From NCBI GenBank assembly GCA_017302935.1, contig JAFLBT010000012.1, positions 1 to 38,049 on the forward strand: 38,049 nucleotides of DNA. Reading direction: 5' to 3'. Every line of letters starts with the position of its first letter. Positions within the stretch are counted from its first letter, which is position 1. This DNA is from Flavobacteriales bacterium (GTDB lineage: Bacteria > Bacteroidota > Bacteroidia > Flavobacteriales > Flavobacteriaceae). The notes under the pieces are model-generated. The model was not told the DNA's origin. It was given only the letters and a program-made list of their open reading frames with translations, and ran no database searches. Positions 7,597-14,654 of the stretch are shown here, in pieces. Made by a program: the position numbers and the translations under genes.

Positions 7597-8643
7597 ATGA
7601 AAATTAAACAATTGATAACTGTTTTTATTGCTTTTCTTTCAATTTTTACTGCTTTTGGGCAACAAAAAAAGTATAAAGTGCATACCGTTGCATTTTATAA
7701 TTTAGAGAATTTGTTTGACATTTACGATGATCCTAAAATTAGCGATGAAGAGTATACTCCTGCCAATGGCTGGACTGAACAAAAATACCAACAGAAATTG
7801 AAGAATTTAGAAAGAGTAATTGCAGAATTAGGTACAGGCGAGCAACAAACTAATTCTCCCACCATATTAGGTGTATGTGAAATTGAAAACCGTGCAGTTT
7901 TAGAGGATTTAATTAAAATGCCAAAACTTTTGCCCAAAGATTATGGAATTGTTCATTATGATTCTCCTGATGGTCGCGGAATTGATGTTGGATTTATTTA
8001 TCAAAAGAAACATTTTACACCAACAAGTTCTGCAAATATTCCTTTACTTATTCAAAATATTGACGGTAGCGGTAAAAGGGTTTATACCCGCGATCAATTA
8101 TTAGTATCAGGTTATTTAGACGGAGAAGAAATGCATTTTATCATTAACCATTGGCCATCTAGATCGGGTGGCGAGAAAAGAAGTAGCCCTTATCGTGAAG
8201 CAGCAGGTCGTTTAAACCGTAAAATTATGGACTCACTCATAGCTATCAATCCCAATGCTAAAATAATGACAATGGGAGATTTAAATGACGGAGCGTATAA
8301 TAAAAGTGTAAAAGTAGGAATAGGAGCCAAACTCAAAAAATCGCAATTGGAAGAACCAAGAGATATTTTTAATCCTTTTGAACAAATGGCAAAAGATGGT
8401 CATGCAACTCTATTTTACAGAGATTCAGGAGACATTTTTGACCAAATCATGGTCTCACAACAATTTATTGGCGAAGATTATTCTACCTTTAAATATTGGA
8501 AAGCCGGAATTTATAACAAACCCTACATGATTCAACAGACCGGTCAATATAAAGGGTATCCTTTGCGAAATTCACCAAGTGAACCCGGTTTTAGCGACCA
8601 CTTTCCTGTTTATGTATATTTGATTAAAGAAGTAAAACAGTAG
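7597..8643 (+). CDS. Secreted endonuclease/exonuclease/phosphatase family protein
   Basis: 348 residues with a signal peptide (residues 1-21, ending TAFGQ), so exported. The fold's metal and catalytic motifs are all present: FYNLENLFD (N and E near 35-40), EIEN near 112, NHWPSRSGG near 190 with the histidine, MGDLNDG near 227, and SDHFPVY near the C-terminus with the Asp-His pair. Members cleave phosphodiester or phosphomonoester bonds of DNA, RNA, phosphoinositides or sphingomyelin; the sequence alone does not choose. It is transcribed divergently from a TonB-dependent receptor/DUF5689 operon with overlapping promoters, which suggests that it degrades a polymer whose products that receptor imports. 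A strong terminator follows. Confidence 0.87.
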   Translation: MKIKQLITVFIAFLSIFTAFGQQKKYKVHTVAFYNLENLFDIYDDPKISDEEYTPANGWTEQKYQQKLKNLERVIAELGTGEQQTNSPTILGVCEIENRAVLEDLIKMPKLLPKDYGIVHYDSPDGRGIDVGFIYQKKHFTPTSSANIPLLIQNIDGSGKRVYTRDQLLVSGYLDGEEMHFIINHWPSRSGGEKRSSPYREAAGRLNRKIMDSLIAINPNAKIMTMGDLNDGAYNKSVKVGIGAKLKKSQLEEPRDIFNPFEQMAKDGHATLFYRDSGDIFDQIMVSQQFIGEDYSTFKYWKAGIYNKPYMIQQTGQYKGYPLRNSPSEPGFSDHFPVYVYLIKEVKQ

Positions 8644-8664
8644 TACCGAAAATTCTTTTAGAAT

Positions 8665-8701
8665 AAGCCTCAAGTGGTAGCAAACTATTTGAGGCTTTTT
8701 T
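8665..8701 (+). terminator. Intrinsic terminator after the nuclease/phosphatase gene
   Basis: AAGCCTCAA (8665-8673) pairs with TTGAGGCTT (8689-8697), 15-base loop, followed by a run of T to 8701. It lies 21 bases after the stop codon. Confidence 0.8.
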
Positions 8702-8884
8702 CATGTTTTTTCAATTTGAGAAAACAGATTACCTTAAAATTAACAATGTCTTAACTTGACTAAATTTTAACTCAACACCTATTGTTTGTAATTAATTGAT
8801 AAATAGGTATTTACGGATTATTTCATAAAATAAAGTTATGTTTTTCATTAATAATATAAATAAAAATATATGAAATTCCCTGCT

Positions 8885-8892
8885 TAAATTTG
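8885..8892 (+). promoter_or_regulatory. Promoter -7 box for the SPFH lipoprotein gene
   Basis: TAAATTTG matches TAnnTTTG. Transcription would begin near 8897, just before the ATG at 8905. The in-frame TTG at 8890 lies inside this box, which argues against it as the translation start. No -33 TTG seen. The rest of the 8644-8904 spacer holds only the terminator and AT-rich sequence. Confidence 0.5.
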
Positions 8893-8904
8893 AAGAAAAA
8901 AGCT

Positions 8905-9669
8905 ATGAAAAAGAATTTTATATTTTTATCAGCACTTGCACTTTTGTTTCAAAGCTGTGCAATTGTGCGTCCAGGAGAAGTAGGTATCAAACAACGTTTA
9001 GGTAAACTTTCAGATGAAATCACTACAGACGGCCCGGCGTTTTACAATCCTTTCACCAGTAAAATTGTGAAAGCATCCATCCAAACCAATGACTTGGTAC
9101 TCAATTTAAGTTTACCTAGCAAAGAAGGTTTAAGTGTACAATCTGATGTTTCCATTTTGTATCGTTTAGAAAAAGATAAAGTGGCTACTATCATTAACAC
9201 CTATGGATTAGCTTATGAAAACATCATTTCCAATGTTTTTCGTTCTGCTGCTGCTGATGTGAGTTCTAACTTTTTTGCCAAAGACATGCACTCCGGTATG
9301 CGAGCGGTGATTGAAACTGAAATCAAAACAAAAATGGAAGCTGTTCTTGCTCAACAAGGTATTGTAGTGGAATCCGTTTTAATGAAAAGTATTCAACTAC
9401 CAGCCGGTTTAGCCAATTCAGTAGAACGAAAATTGCAAGCAGAACAAGAGGCCATGAGAATGGAATTTGTGCTGCAACAAGAAAAATTGGAAGCAGAACG
9501 TAAAATCATTGAAGCAAAAGGTACCCGTGATGCTCAAAAAATTCTATCAGAAGGTTTGAATGACGATATCATTAAACTTCGCTCCATTGAAGCGTTTCAA
9601 GAATTATCAAAGTCTCCTAACAGTAAAATTATTGTTACTGATGGTAAAACACCTATGTTAATTGACTAG
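8905..9669 (+). CDS. SPFH/prohibitin-family lipoprotein
   Basis: 254 residues from the ATG at 8905. The start is chosen because it gives a clean signal (MKKNFIFLSALALLFQSC) and because an in-frame TTG at 8890 lies within the -7 box. The signal ends in a lipobox-like LLFQSC with Cys18. An SPFH (stomatin/prohibitin/flotillin/HflK) domain covers about residues 20-190 (PGEVGIKQRLGKL, then a VQSDVSILYRL segment). A coiled-coil tail follows (about 185-225, rich in E, A, Q, K: RKLQAEQEAMRMEF). Relatives form large membrane-associated rings that organise membranes or regulate proteases. A lipidated cysteine in place of a transmembrane anchor would put it on the periplasmic face or in the outer membrane. 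Monocistronic, with a terminator at 9697-9722. Confidence 0.85.
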   Translation: MKKNFIFLSALALLFQSCAIVRPGEVGIKQRLGKLSDEITTDGPAFYNPFTSKIVKASIQTNDLVLNLSLPSKEGLSVQSDVSILYRLEKDKVATIINTYGLAYENIISNVFRSAAADVSSNFFAKDMHSGMRAVIETEIKTKMEAVLAQQGIVVESVLMKSIQLPAGLANSVERKLQAEQEAMRMEFVLQQEKLEAERKIIEAKGTRDAQKILSEGLNDDIIKLRSIEAFQELSKSPNSKIIVTDGKTPMLID

Positions 9670-9696
9670 TTAATTTCGTTCTTATAAATAAATTCT

Positions 9697-9722
9697 AAAG
9701 CCGATTCCTTTCGGCTTTTTTT
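9697..9722 (+). terminator. Intrinsic terminator after the SPFH gene
   Basis: AAAGCCGA (9697-9704) and TCGGCTTT (9711-9718), 6-base loop, followed by T to 9722; 27 bases after the stop codon. Confidence 0.85.
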
Positions 9723-9756
9723 ATTTCGTAAATTTACCTTTCTAAAAACGATACAA

Positions 9757-10293
9757 ATGGCCATTCAAAAACCGTTCAATCTCACCCAATGGATTGATGA
9801 AAACCGTCACCTACTCAAACCACCTGTAGGTAACAAAAACATATATGTAAATTCAGGTGATTACATCGTCATGATTGTAGCCGGACCCAACGCCCGTAAA
9901 GACTACCATTACAACGAAACCGAAGAACTATTTTACCAACTCGAAGGAAACATCACCGTTTATGTGCAAGACAACGGAGAAAAAATAGCCATGCAACTCG
10001 GTCCCGGCGATATGTTTTTATTGCCCGCCAAAACGCCACATTCACCCGTGCGAGAAGAAAACTCTATCGGATTGGTAGTCGAACGAAAACGAATGGGCCA
10101 AGACATACCCGACGGATTACTTTGGTTTTGCGACAACTGCAACCATAAATTATACGAAGTCTATTTTGAACTCAAAGACATCGAAAAAGATTTCTTAGCC
10201 CATTTTCAACATTTCTATAACTCCAAAGAACTCAGAACCTGCCAAAATTGTGGCACCGTCATGGAAACCGATCCGCGATTCGTCGCCAAGTAA
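9757..10293 (+). CDS. nbaC: 3-hydroxyanthranilate 3,4-dioxygenase
   Basis: 178 residues, the usual bacterial length. It opens 3-hydroxyanthranilate to 2-amino-3-carboxymuconate semialdehyde in the kynurenine route, which leads to quinolinate/NAD or to tryptophan breakdown. The cupin iron ligands fall at the residue numbers known for the Cupriavidus/Ralstonia enzyme: His51, Glu57 and His95, with substrate-binding Arg47 and Arg99. The C-terminal rubredoxin-like site found in bacterial members is complete: Cys125, Cys128, Cys162 and Cys165. A near-consensus -7 box (TAAATTTA, 9729-9736) precedes it. No other kynurenine gene is adjacent in this window; the next metabolic gene, an aldehyde dehydrogenase at 14655, is separated by the RCC1 cassette. 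A heptamer array begins right after the stop codon. Confidence 0.95.
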   Translation: MAIQKPFNLTQWIDENRHLLKPPVGNKNIYVNSGDYIVMIVAGPNARKDYHYNETEELFYQLEGNITVYVQDNGEKIAMQLGPGDMFLLPAKTPHSPVREENSIGLVVERKRMGQDIPDGLLWFCDNCNHKLYEVYFELKDIEKDFLAHFQHFYNSKELRTCQNCGTVMETDPRFVAK

Positions 10294-10294
10294 A

Positions 10295-10326
10295 AACCTG
10301 AAACCTGAAACTTGAAACCTGAAACT
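10295..10326. repeat. 7-base-period tandem array, unit AACCTGA
   Basis: Four consecutive 7-base units from 10295 to 10322 (AACCTGA three times, AACTTGA once) plus a partial fifth, starting 2 bases after the stop of the dioxygenase gene. No inverted partner array is evident. One of at least eight such arrays in this window. Confidence 0.85.
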
Positions 10327-10457
10327 AAAATTTCGGCAGACATTTCCCGCTGTCCGTTACAAGTTTTTCAAGAAAAATTAAGTTTTGTAAGCCACCCAAA
10401 GAGCTTCCGCTGGTCGCTTTTGTTTGGTAACAAAACTAAAAATTTTTCTTAAAAAAG

Positions 10458-10508
10458 CTTTACACTACCATCGGGGCTGCAATTCGGCTTTAGCAAAGCA
10501 ATGTAAAG
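10458..10508. repeat. Nested inverted repeat in the spacer before the RCC1 cluster
   Basis: Outer arms CTTTACA (10458-10464) and TGTAAAG (10502-10508) enclose an inner hairpin GCTTT/AAAGC (10487-10491 with 10495-10499). The surrounding 10327-10559 spacer is locally richer in G+C than the neighbouring spacers and contains no open frame I can support. It could be a transcript end for either flanking gene or a small dispersed repeat. Confidence 0.45.
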
Positions 10509-10559
10509 AATATTTGAACCTTTTTCTATAAAACGTTAAACGAAGAGATGCCTGCAAAC

Positions 10560-11945
10560 TTATTCCCTCACCAACCTATAACTTCCCACTAATTTACCAT
10601 TATTTTTTACTTCTACCATATATACCCCTACTGCATAATCACTAGTATTCAATTGATATTCTTTTATCCCTCCTGCTTCTTGATTCAAGAGTATTCTTCC
10701 TGCAAAATCATATACTTTTAGCGATACCTTTTCAAGGGTATTTTTAAAATAAAGGGTTGTAGTTTCTTTAGCCGGATTAGGAGCAATAACAACTGGGATT
10801 TGTTGAAAATCACTTACACTCAATGTGCAACCCTCCACCGGAATATACAACGGTGTAGGCGAGGTAGCCGTCGTACCATTGCCATACTGCCCAAATTGAT
10901 TGTTACCCCACGCCCATAGTGAGCCATCTGATTTTAATGCCACAGCGTGAAGGGCACCACCTGCTACCGCTACCCAATTGGAATCAGTACCAATTTGAAC
11001 CGGAGCATTGCGTTGAATAGTGGTGCCATCGCCTAATTGACTTTGGTCATTTCTACCCCAAGCCCATAGTGTACCATCTGATTTAATAGCATAAGAAGAT
11101 TGGAAACCTGCTGAAACATACATCCAGTATTCTTCTCCTAGTCTTCTGGCTATGAATTGATTAAATCCCGTACCGGCTTGACCGTTTGCATTACCACCAA
11201 AAGTCCATAATTCACCATTGGTTTTAAGACCTAATAAATGATTAGCACCAACGGATATATACTCCCAATCGTTACCCGGCCATAATTGAGTAGGGTTGTT
11301 GATTGTCGAGACCCCTGAATCGCCTAACATACCTCCATTGGTACCCCAACCCCAAAGCGTTCCATTTTCTTTAATGGCTATACCATTTCTTACTCGACTT
11401 GCTTCTACTTGTTTCCAATCGGTATCAGGATTAATTTGAACGGGGGACAATACATTACTACAACAAGTTACCGCACTTCCCATTTGTCTGCCATCGTTTT
11501 GACCCCAACCCCATAAGGTGCCGTTGGTTCGTATGCCATAGGAATGATAAGTGGATGAAATATGTTTCCATGTTGAATTTCCAATTTGAGAGAAAGTTGA
11601 TTGAGCTGGATTTGTATTTCCAATACCTAAAATTCCATATGTATTTTCACCTAAGCCCCATAATGTATGATCATTTCGAATCATAAATGTATTATTTACT
11701 TTACCAGCAATTCCAAAAATCCAATTGTTTGTTGTATTCAATTGTATTGGACTTAACTCAGATATAAAAGTTTCATTTCCCATTTGCCATCCATTATTAG
11801 ACCCCCAAGTCCAAAAAGTACCATCTGATTTTATTGCTACTATGTGGCCTTCACCAGAACTTATTTTCGTAAAACACTGAGAAGAAACAGAGTTATTTAG
11901 TAATATAATTAAACTAAATACAATCTTTTTTAAGCATATTTTCAT
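10560..11945 (-). CDS. RCC1-repeat propeller protein with T9SS type A sorting domain (copy 2)
   Basis: 461 residues. A signal peptide (about 1-22) is followed by seven RCC1-type repeats (about residues 24-370), each built on a hydrophobic-A-I/L-K-x-D/N-G-T-L-W-x-W-G core (for example IKSDGTFWTWG, IKENGTLWGWG, IKSDGTLWAWG), enough for one seven-bladed propeller. A T9SS type A sorting domain closes it (about 388-461: APNPAKETTTLYF, VYDFAGR, GVYMVEVKNNGK). The protein is therefore probably exported through the outer membrane and attached to the surface or released. Eukaryotic RCC1 acts on Ran; nothing here suggests that role, and a binding function is more likely. It is a close paralogue of the protein at 12498-13895, most of the difference lying in loops. 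It is separated from its upstream partner gene by a 13-bp hairpin. Confidence 0.88.
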   Translation of the reverse strand: MKICLKKIVFSLIILLNNSVSSQCFTKISSGEGHIVAIKSDGTFWTWGSNNGWQMGNETFISELSPIQLNTTNNWIFGIAGKVNNTFMIRNDHTLWGLGENTYGILGIGNTNPAQSTFSQIGNSTWKHISSTYHSYGIRTNGTLWGWGQNDGRQMGSAVTCCSNVLSPVQINPDTDWKQVEASRVRNGIAIKENGTLWGWGTNGGMLGDSGVSTINNPTQLWPGNDWEYISVGANHLLGLKTNGELWTFGGNANGQAGTGFNQFIARRLGEEYWMYVSAGFQSSYAIKSDGTLWAWGRNDQSQLGDGTTIQRNAPVQIGTDSNWVAVAGGALHAVALKSDGSLWAWGNNQFGQYGNGTTATSPTPLYIPVEGCTLSVSDFQQIPVVIAPNPAKETTTLYFKNTLEKVSLKVYDFAGRILLNQEAGGIKEYQLNTSDYAVGVYMVEVKNNGKLVGSYRLVRE

Positions 11946-11967
11946 CTTGTAATTTTTAAATGATTAA

Positions 11968-11998
11968 ACAAAGCTGTTGACTTAATCAACAGCTTTGT
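11968..11998 (-). terminator. Hairpin between small cargo gene and RCC1 copy 2 (terminator or attenuator)
   Basis: A perfect 13-bp stem (11968-11980 with 11986-11998) with a 5-base loop, 5 bases after the stop at 12004. On the minus strand the following sequence is only moderately T-rich (TTAATCATTT), so partial read-through into RCC1 copy 2 is plausible. Confidence 0.6.
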
Positions 11999-12003
11999 GA
12001 TTT

Positions 12004-12495
12004 TTATTGTTTTACAACTTTATGTTGTGATACAATCTGCTCATTGTTCTTTATCACAGCCACATAAATTCCACTCGGTAATGCATTCATATCAATCGTG
12101 TAGTGTCCTTTTTCTTCCTTGATTTCTTTGAAATAGATTAGTCTTCCGGTCAAATCAAATAGATAAAGTTGACTATTCATTTTAACGTTTTCAAAATCAA
12201 AATACAGTATATCTGTAGTTGGGTTGGGTGTAAAAGCCACTTTTGATTGAATGTAATTGTAGTTGTCTTTTGGGGTTTCAACAAGCTTTTCAGTAGTATT
12301 GTTCTCCACACAACTCGGTATGAATAATTTGAAATCAAATAAACAGACTCTGCCTTCGGCGTCTGTTCCGGTGAGTAGAAATTCAACATCTCCCCCTTGA
12401 TAATTGCCTAAGGGTACAATGGTGAAAGCATGAGTAGTAACAGTGTTGAAAACAATTGTTACAAAAAATAGTGTATTTATAATTTTTCTTCTCAT
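12004..12495 (-). CDS. Small secreted protein with T9SS type A sorting domain
   Basis: 163 residues. A signal peptide (about 1-23, ending THA) is followed by a short mature region (about residues 30-62) with NYQGGDVEFLLTGTDAEG and two cysteines (VCLFDFKLFIPSC). A linker and a T9SS sorting domain come next (about 88-163: FTPNPTTDILYF, LYLFDLTGRLIYF, PSGIYVAVIKNNEQ). After removal of the signal and the sorting tail, the released product would be only about 60 residues. It starts 2 bases after the stop of RCC1 copy 1, so translation of the two is probably coupled. The region around residues 31-62 is nearly identical to the gene at 13968-14384, while the sorting domains differ. Function unknown. 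Confidence 0.75.
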   Translation of the reverse strand: MRRKIINTLFFVTIVFNTVTTHAFTIVPLGNYQGGDVEFLLTGTDAEGRVCLFDFKLFIPSCVENNTTEKLVETPKDNYNYIQSKVAFTPNPTTDILYFDFENVKMNSQLYLFDLTGRLIYFKEIKEEKGHYTIDMNALPSGIYVAVIKNNEQIVSQHKVVKQ

Positions 12496-12497
12496 GG

Positions 12498-13895
12498 TTA
12501 CTCCTTCACCAACCTATAACTTCCCACTAATTTACCATTATTTTTTACTTCTACCATATATACCCCTACTGCATAATCACTAGTATTCAATTGATATTCT
12601 TTTATCCCTCCTGCTTCTTGATTCAAGAGTATTCTTCCTGCAAAATCATATACTTTTAGCGATACCTTTTCAAGGGTATTTTTAAAATAAAGGGTTGTAG
12701 TTTCTTTAGCCGGATTAGGAGCAATAACAACCGGGATTTGTTGAAAATCACTAATCGACAAAGAGCAACCCTCCACCGGAATATACAATGGAGTAGGTGA
12801 TGTAGTTGTCGTACCATTGCCATACTGCCCAAATTGATTGTTACCCCACGCCCATAGTGAGCCATCTGATTTTAACGCAACTGCGTGAAAAAAGCCGCCT
12901 GCTACCGCTACCCAGTTAGAATCAGTACCAATTTGAACCGGAGCATTGCGTTGAATAGTGGTGCCATCGCCTAATTGACTTTGGTCATTTCTACCCCAAG
13001 CCCATAGTGTACCATCAGATTTAATAGCATAAGAAGATTGAGTCCCAGCTGAAACATACATCCAGTATTCTTCTCCTAGTCTTCTGGCAGTTGATTGATT
13101 AAACCCCGTACCGGCTTGACCGTTTGCATTACCTCCAAAAGTCCATAATTCACCATTGGTTTTAAGACCTAATAAATGATTAGCACCAACGGATATATAC
13201 TCCCAATCGTTACCCGGCCATAATTGAGTGGGAAAGTTAACTGTTGAAACTCCAGAACTTCCTAACATACCTCCATTGGTACCCCAACCCCAAAGCGTTC
13301 CATTTTCTTTAATGGCTATACCATTTCTTACTTGACTAGCTTCTACTTGTTTCCAATCGGTATCAGGATTAATTTGAACGGGTGATAATACATTACTACA
13401 GCAAGTTACCGCACTTCCCATTTGTCTGCCATCGTTTTGACCCCAACCCCATAAAGTGCCGTTGGTTCGAATACCATAAGAATGTGATCCCCCTGATAAA
13501 TGTTTCCAAGTAGCATTTCCAATTTGAGAAAATGTAGGTTGACCAATTATTGTACTACCAATACCCAATTGACCAAATTGATTTGCACCAACACCCCATA
13601 ACGTATTGTCATTTCTGATTACAAAAGTATTATTGTCTTTACCTGCTACTCCAAAAATCCAATTATTAGCGGTTGATAATTGAATGGGATTGTATTCAGG
13701 AATAGCGGTAGTATTCCCCATTTGCCAACCATTATTAGACCCCCAAGTCCAAAAAGTACCGTCTGATTTTATAGCAACAATATGTGAACTTGTTGAAGTA
13801 CTTATTTTTGTAAAGCACTGCCCATAAAATTGATTTACAATCAATAACAAAGGGAACAATAACACCAGAATTGTGTTTGAATATTTGTTTTTCAT
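12498..13895 (-). CDS. RCC1-repeat propeller protein with T9SS type A sorting domain (copy 1)
   Basis: 465 residues with the same plan as the gene at 10560-11945: signal peptide (about 1-25), seven RCC1-type repeats, then a type A T9SS sorting domain (about 392-465). The last 240 or so bases of the two genes are almost identical, and the proteins match closely from about residue 130 onward. Differences cluster at equivalent loop positions of the repeats, for example the two residues before the conserved H-A-V-A-L-K (FF here, AL in copy 2), or STY against GGS before HSYGIR. An 11-bp hairpin at 13933-13958 separates it from the upstream small gene. The likely role is a secreted or surface binding protein; the ligand is unknown. 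Confidence 0.88.
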   Translation of the reverse strand: MKNKYSNTILVLLFPLLLIVNQFYGQCFTKISTSTSSHIVAIKSDGTFWTWGSNNGWQMGNTTAIPEYNPIQLSTANNWIFGVAGKDNNTFVIRNDNTLWGVGANQFGQLGIGSTIIGQPTFSQIGNATWKHLSGGSHSYGIRTNGTLWGWGQNDGRQMGSAVTCCSNVLSPVQINPDTDWKQVEASQVRNGIAIKENGTLWGWGTNGGMLGSSGVSTVNFPTQLWPGNDWEYISVGANHLLGLKTNGELWTFGGNANGQAGTGFNQSTARRLGEEYWMYVSAGTQSSYAIKSDGTLWAWGRNDQSQLGDGTTIQRNAPVQIGTDSNWVAVAGGFFHAVALKSDGSLWAWGNNQFGQYGNGTTTTSPTPLYIPVEGCSLSISDFQQIPVVIAPNPAKETTTLYFKNTLEKVSLKVYDFAGRILLNQEAGGIKEYQLNTSDYAVGVYMVEVKNNGKLVGSYRLVKE

Positions 13896-13932
13896 GATGA
13901 TTATGTTTGAGTTAAAATAAATGGAATAAATA

Positions 13933-13958
13933 GAGGCTGTTATAATGATAACAGCCTC
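13933..13958 (-). terminator. Hairpin between truncated small gene and RCC1 copy 1 (terminator or attenuator)
   Basis: A perfect 11-bp stem, GAGGCTGTTAT (13933-13943) with ATAACAGCCTC (13948-13958), and a 4-base loop, 9 bases after the stop at 13968. On the minus strand it is followed by a TATTTATTCC stretch. It has the same place in the cassette as the hairpin at 11968-11998, but an unrelated stem sequence. Confidence 0.6.
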
Positions 13959-13967
13959 AACTCTACA

Positions 13968-14384
13968 TTATTTTTTTATTAATTTGTATTGAGCAAAAAA
14001 TAGATTGTTTCTTTTGACAACTACTACATAGACCCCAGTTGGATAACTTTCAGTTTTTACCAAGTGGTTGTTTTCATTGACCGATAATTCGCCATTTGTC
14101 ATTAATCGTCCTGCTAAATCATAAACGGCATACGAAAGATTTTCTTTGTAACCATTATAATGAATCGTTACTAGATCTTGTGTTGGATTTGGTGACAAGT
14201 ATAACTCTGTTGGTGTTGAATAATCATTTGTTTTTTCTTGAAACGACCTTACCACATTTTGTTCTTCAATACAACTCGGTATGAATAATTTGAAATCATA
14301 TAAACAGACTCTACCTTCGGCGTCTGTTCCTGTGAGTAGAAATTCAACATCTCCCCCTTGATAATTGCTAACAATATAATTCAT
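13968..14384 (-). CDS. N-terminally truncated paralogue of the small T9SS cargo
   Basis: 138 residues from an ATG at 14382-14384. From residue 7 it matches the 12004-12495 product over about 32 residues (NYQGGDVEFLLTGTDAEG through FIPSC). It then diverges but still ends in a T9SS sorting domain (about 65-138: LSPNPTQDLVTI, VYDLAGRLMTNG, PTGVYVVVVKRNN). There is no signal peptide: homology stops abruptly at the codons for NYQGG, and an in-frame TGA lies upstream. Without a Sec signal it cannot reach the T9SS, so it is probably a non-functional remnant. An exact Bacteroidota promoter precedes it by about 22 bases, so transcription of the cassette may start here. A short out-of-frame ATG at 14399-14401 encodes only six hydrophobic residues before a stop. 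Confidence 0.6.
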   Translation of the reverse strand: MNYIVSNYQGGDVEFLLTGTDAEGRVCLYDFKLFIPSCIEEQNVVRSFQEKTNDYSTPTELYLSPNPTQDLVTIHYNGYKENLSYAVYDLAGRLMTNGELSVNENNHLVKTESYPTGVYVVVVKRNNLFFAQYKLIKK

Positions 14385-14406
14385 ACAATAAAAAATATCA
14401 TAGTTT

Positions 14407-14437
14407 CAAATATAAGAAAAGAAATACAAAAAACAAA
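14407..14437 (-). promoter_or_regulatory. Consensus Bacteroidota promoter for the RCC1 cassette
   Basis: On the minus strand TTTG (14437-14434), a 19-base spacer and TATATTTG (14414-14407) match the -33/-7 consensus exactly, the best promoter in the window. It drives the truncated small gene and, by read-through past the hairpins, possibly the three genes behind it. The remainder of the 14385-14654 spacer holds only the opposite promoter for the aldehyde dehydrogenase and AT-rich sequence. Confidence 0.7.
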
Positions 14438-14611
14438 TGGTTTAAAAAATAAAATTTTACATATCAGCATGTTAAACGCTTATTTTTCTATTTTTTATTC
14501 TGACAATATAATTGGTTACATAGAAAAAAAAACAACTATTTTCAAGTGATTAAAGCGGGAAATAGTACTTTTTTATTGAAAAAAGCGTCCTAATTTTTAT
14601 AAAAAAATCGG

Positions 14612-14619
14612 TATCTTCG
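14612..14619 (+). promoter_or_regulatory. Promoter -7-like box for the aldehyde dehydrogenase gene
   Basis: TATCTTCG differs from TAnnTTTG by one base. Transcription would start near 14625, giving a leader of about 30 bases. No -33 TTG at the right distance. Confidence 0.4.
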
Positions 14620-14654
14620 CAAAAAATATAACAAAAACCTTTAAAAAAGTTATA

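Noticed and set aside
8890-8904. TTG as start of the SPFH gene
   Set aside because: It lies inside the TAAATTTG promoter box; ATG at 8905 gives a typical lipoprotein signal.
10560-13895. RCC1 proteins as nucleotide exchange factors or effector proteins for a host
   Set aside because: Only the repeat fold is shared; the proteins carry T9SS secretion tails and nothing points to a GTPase partner or host delivery.
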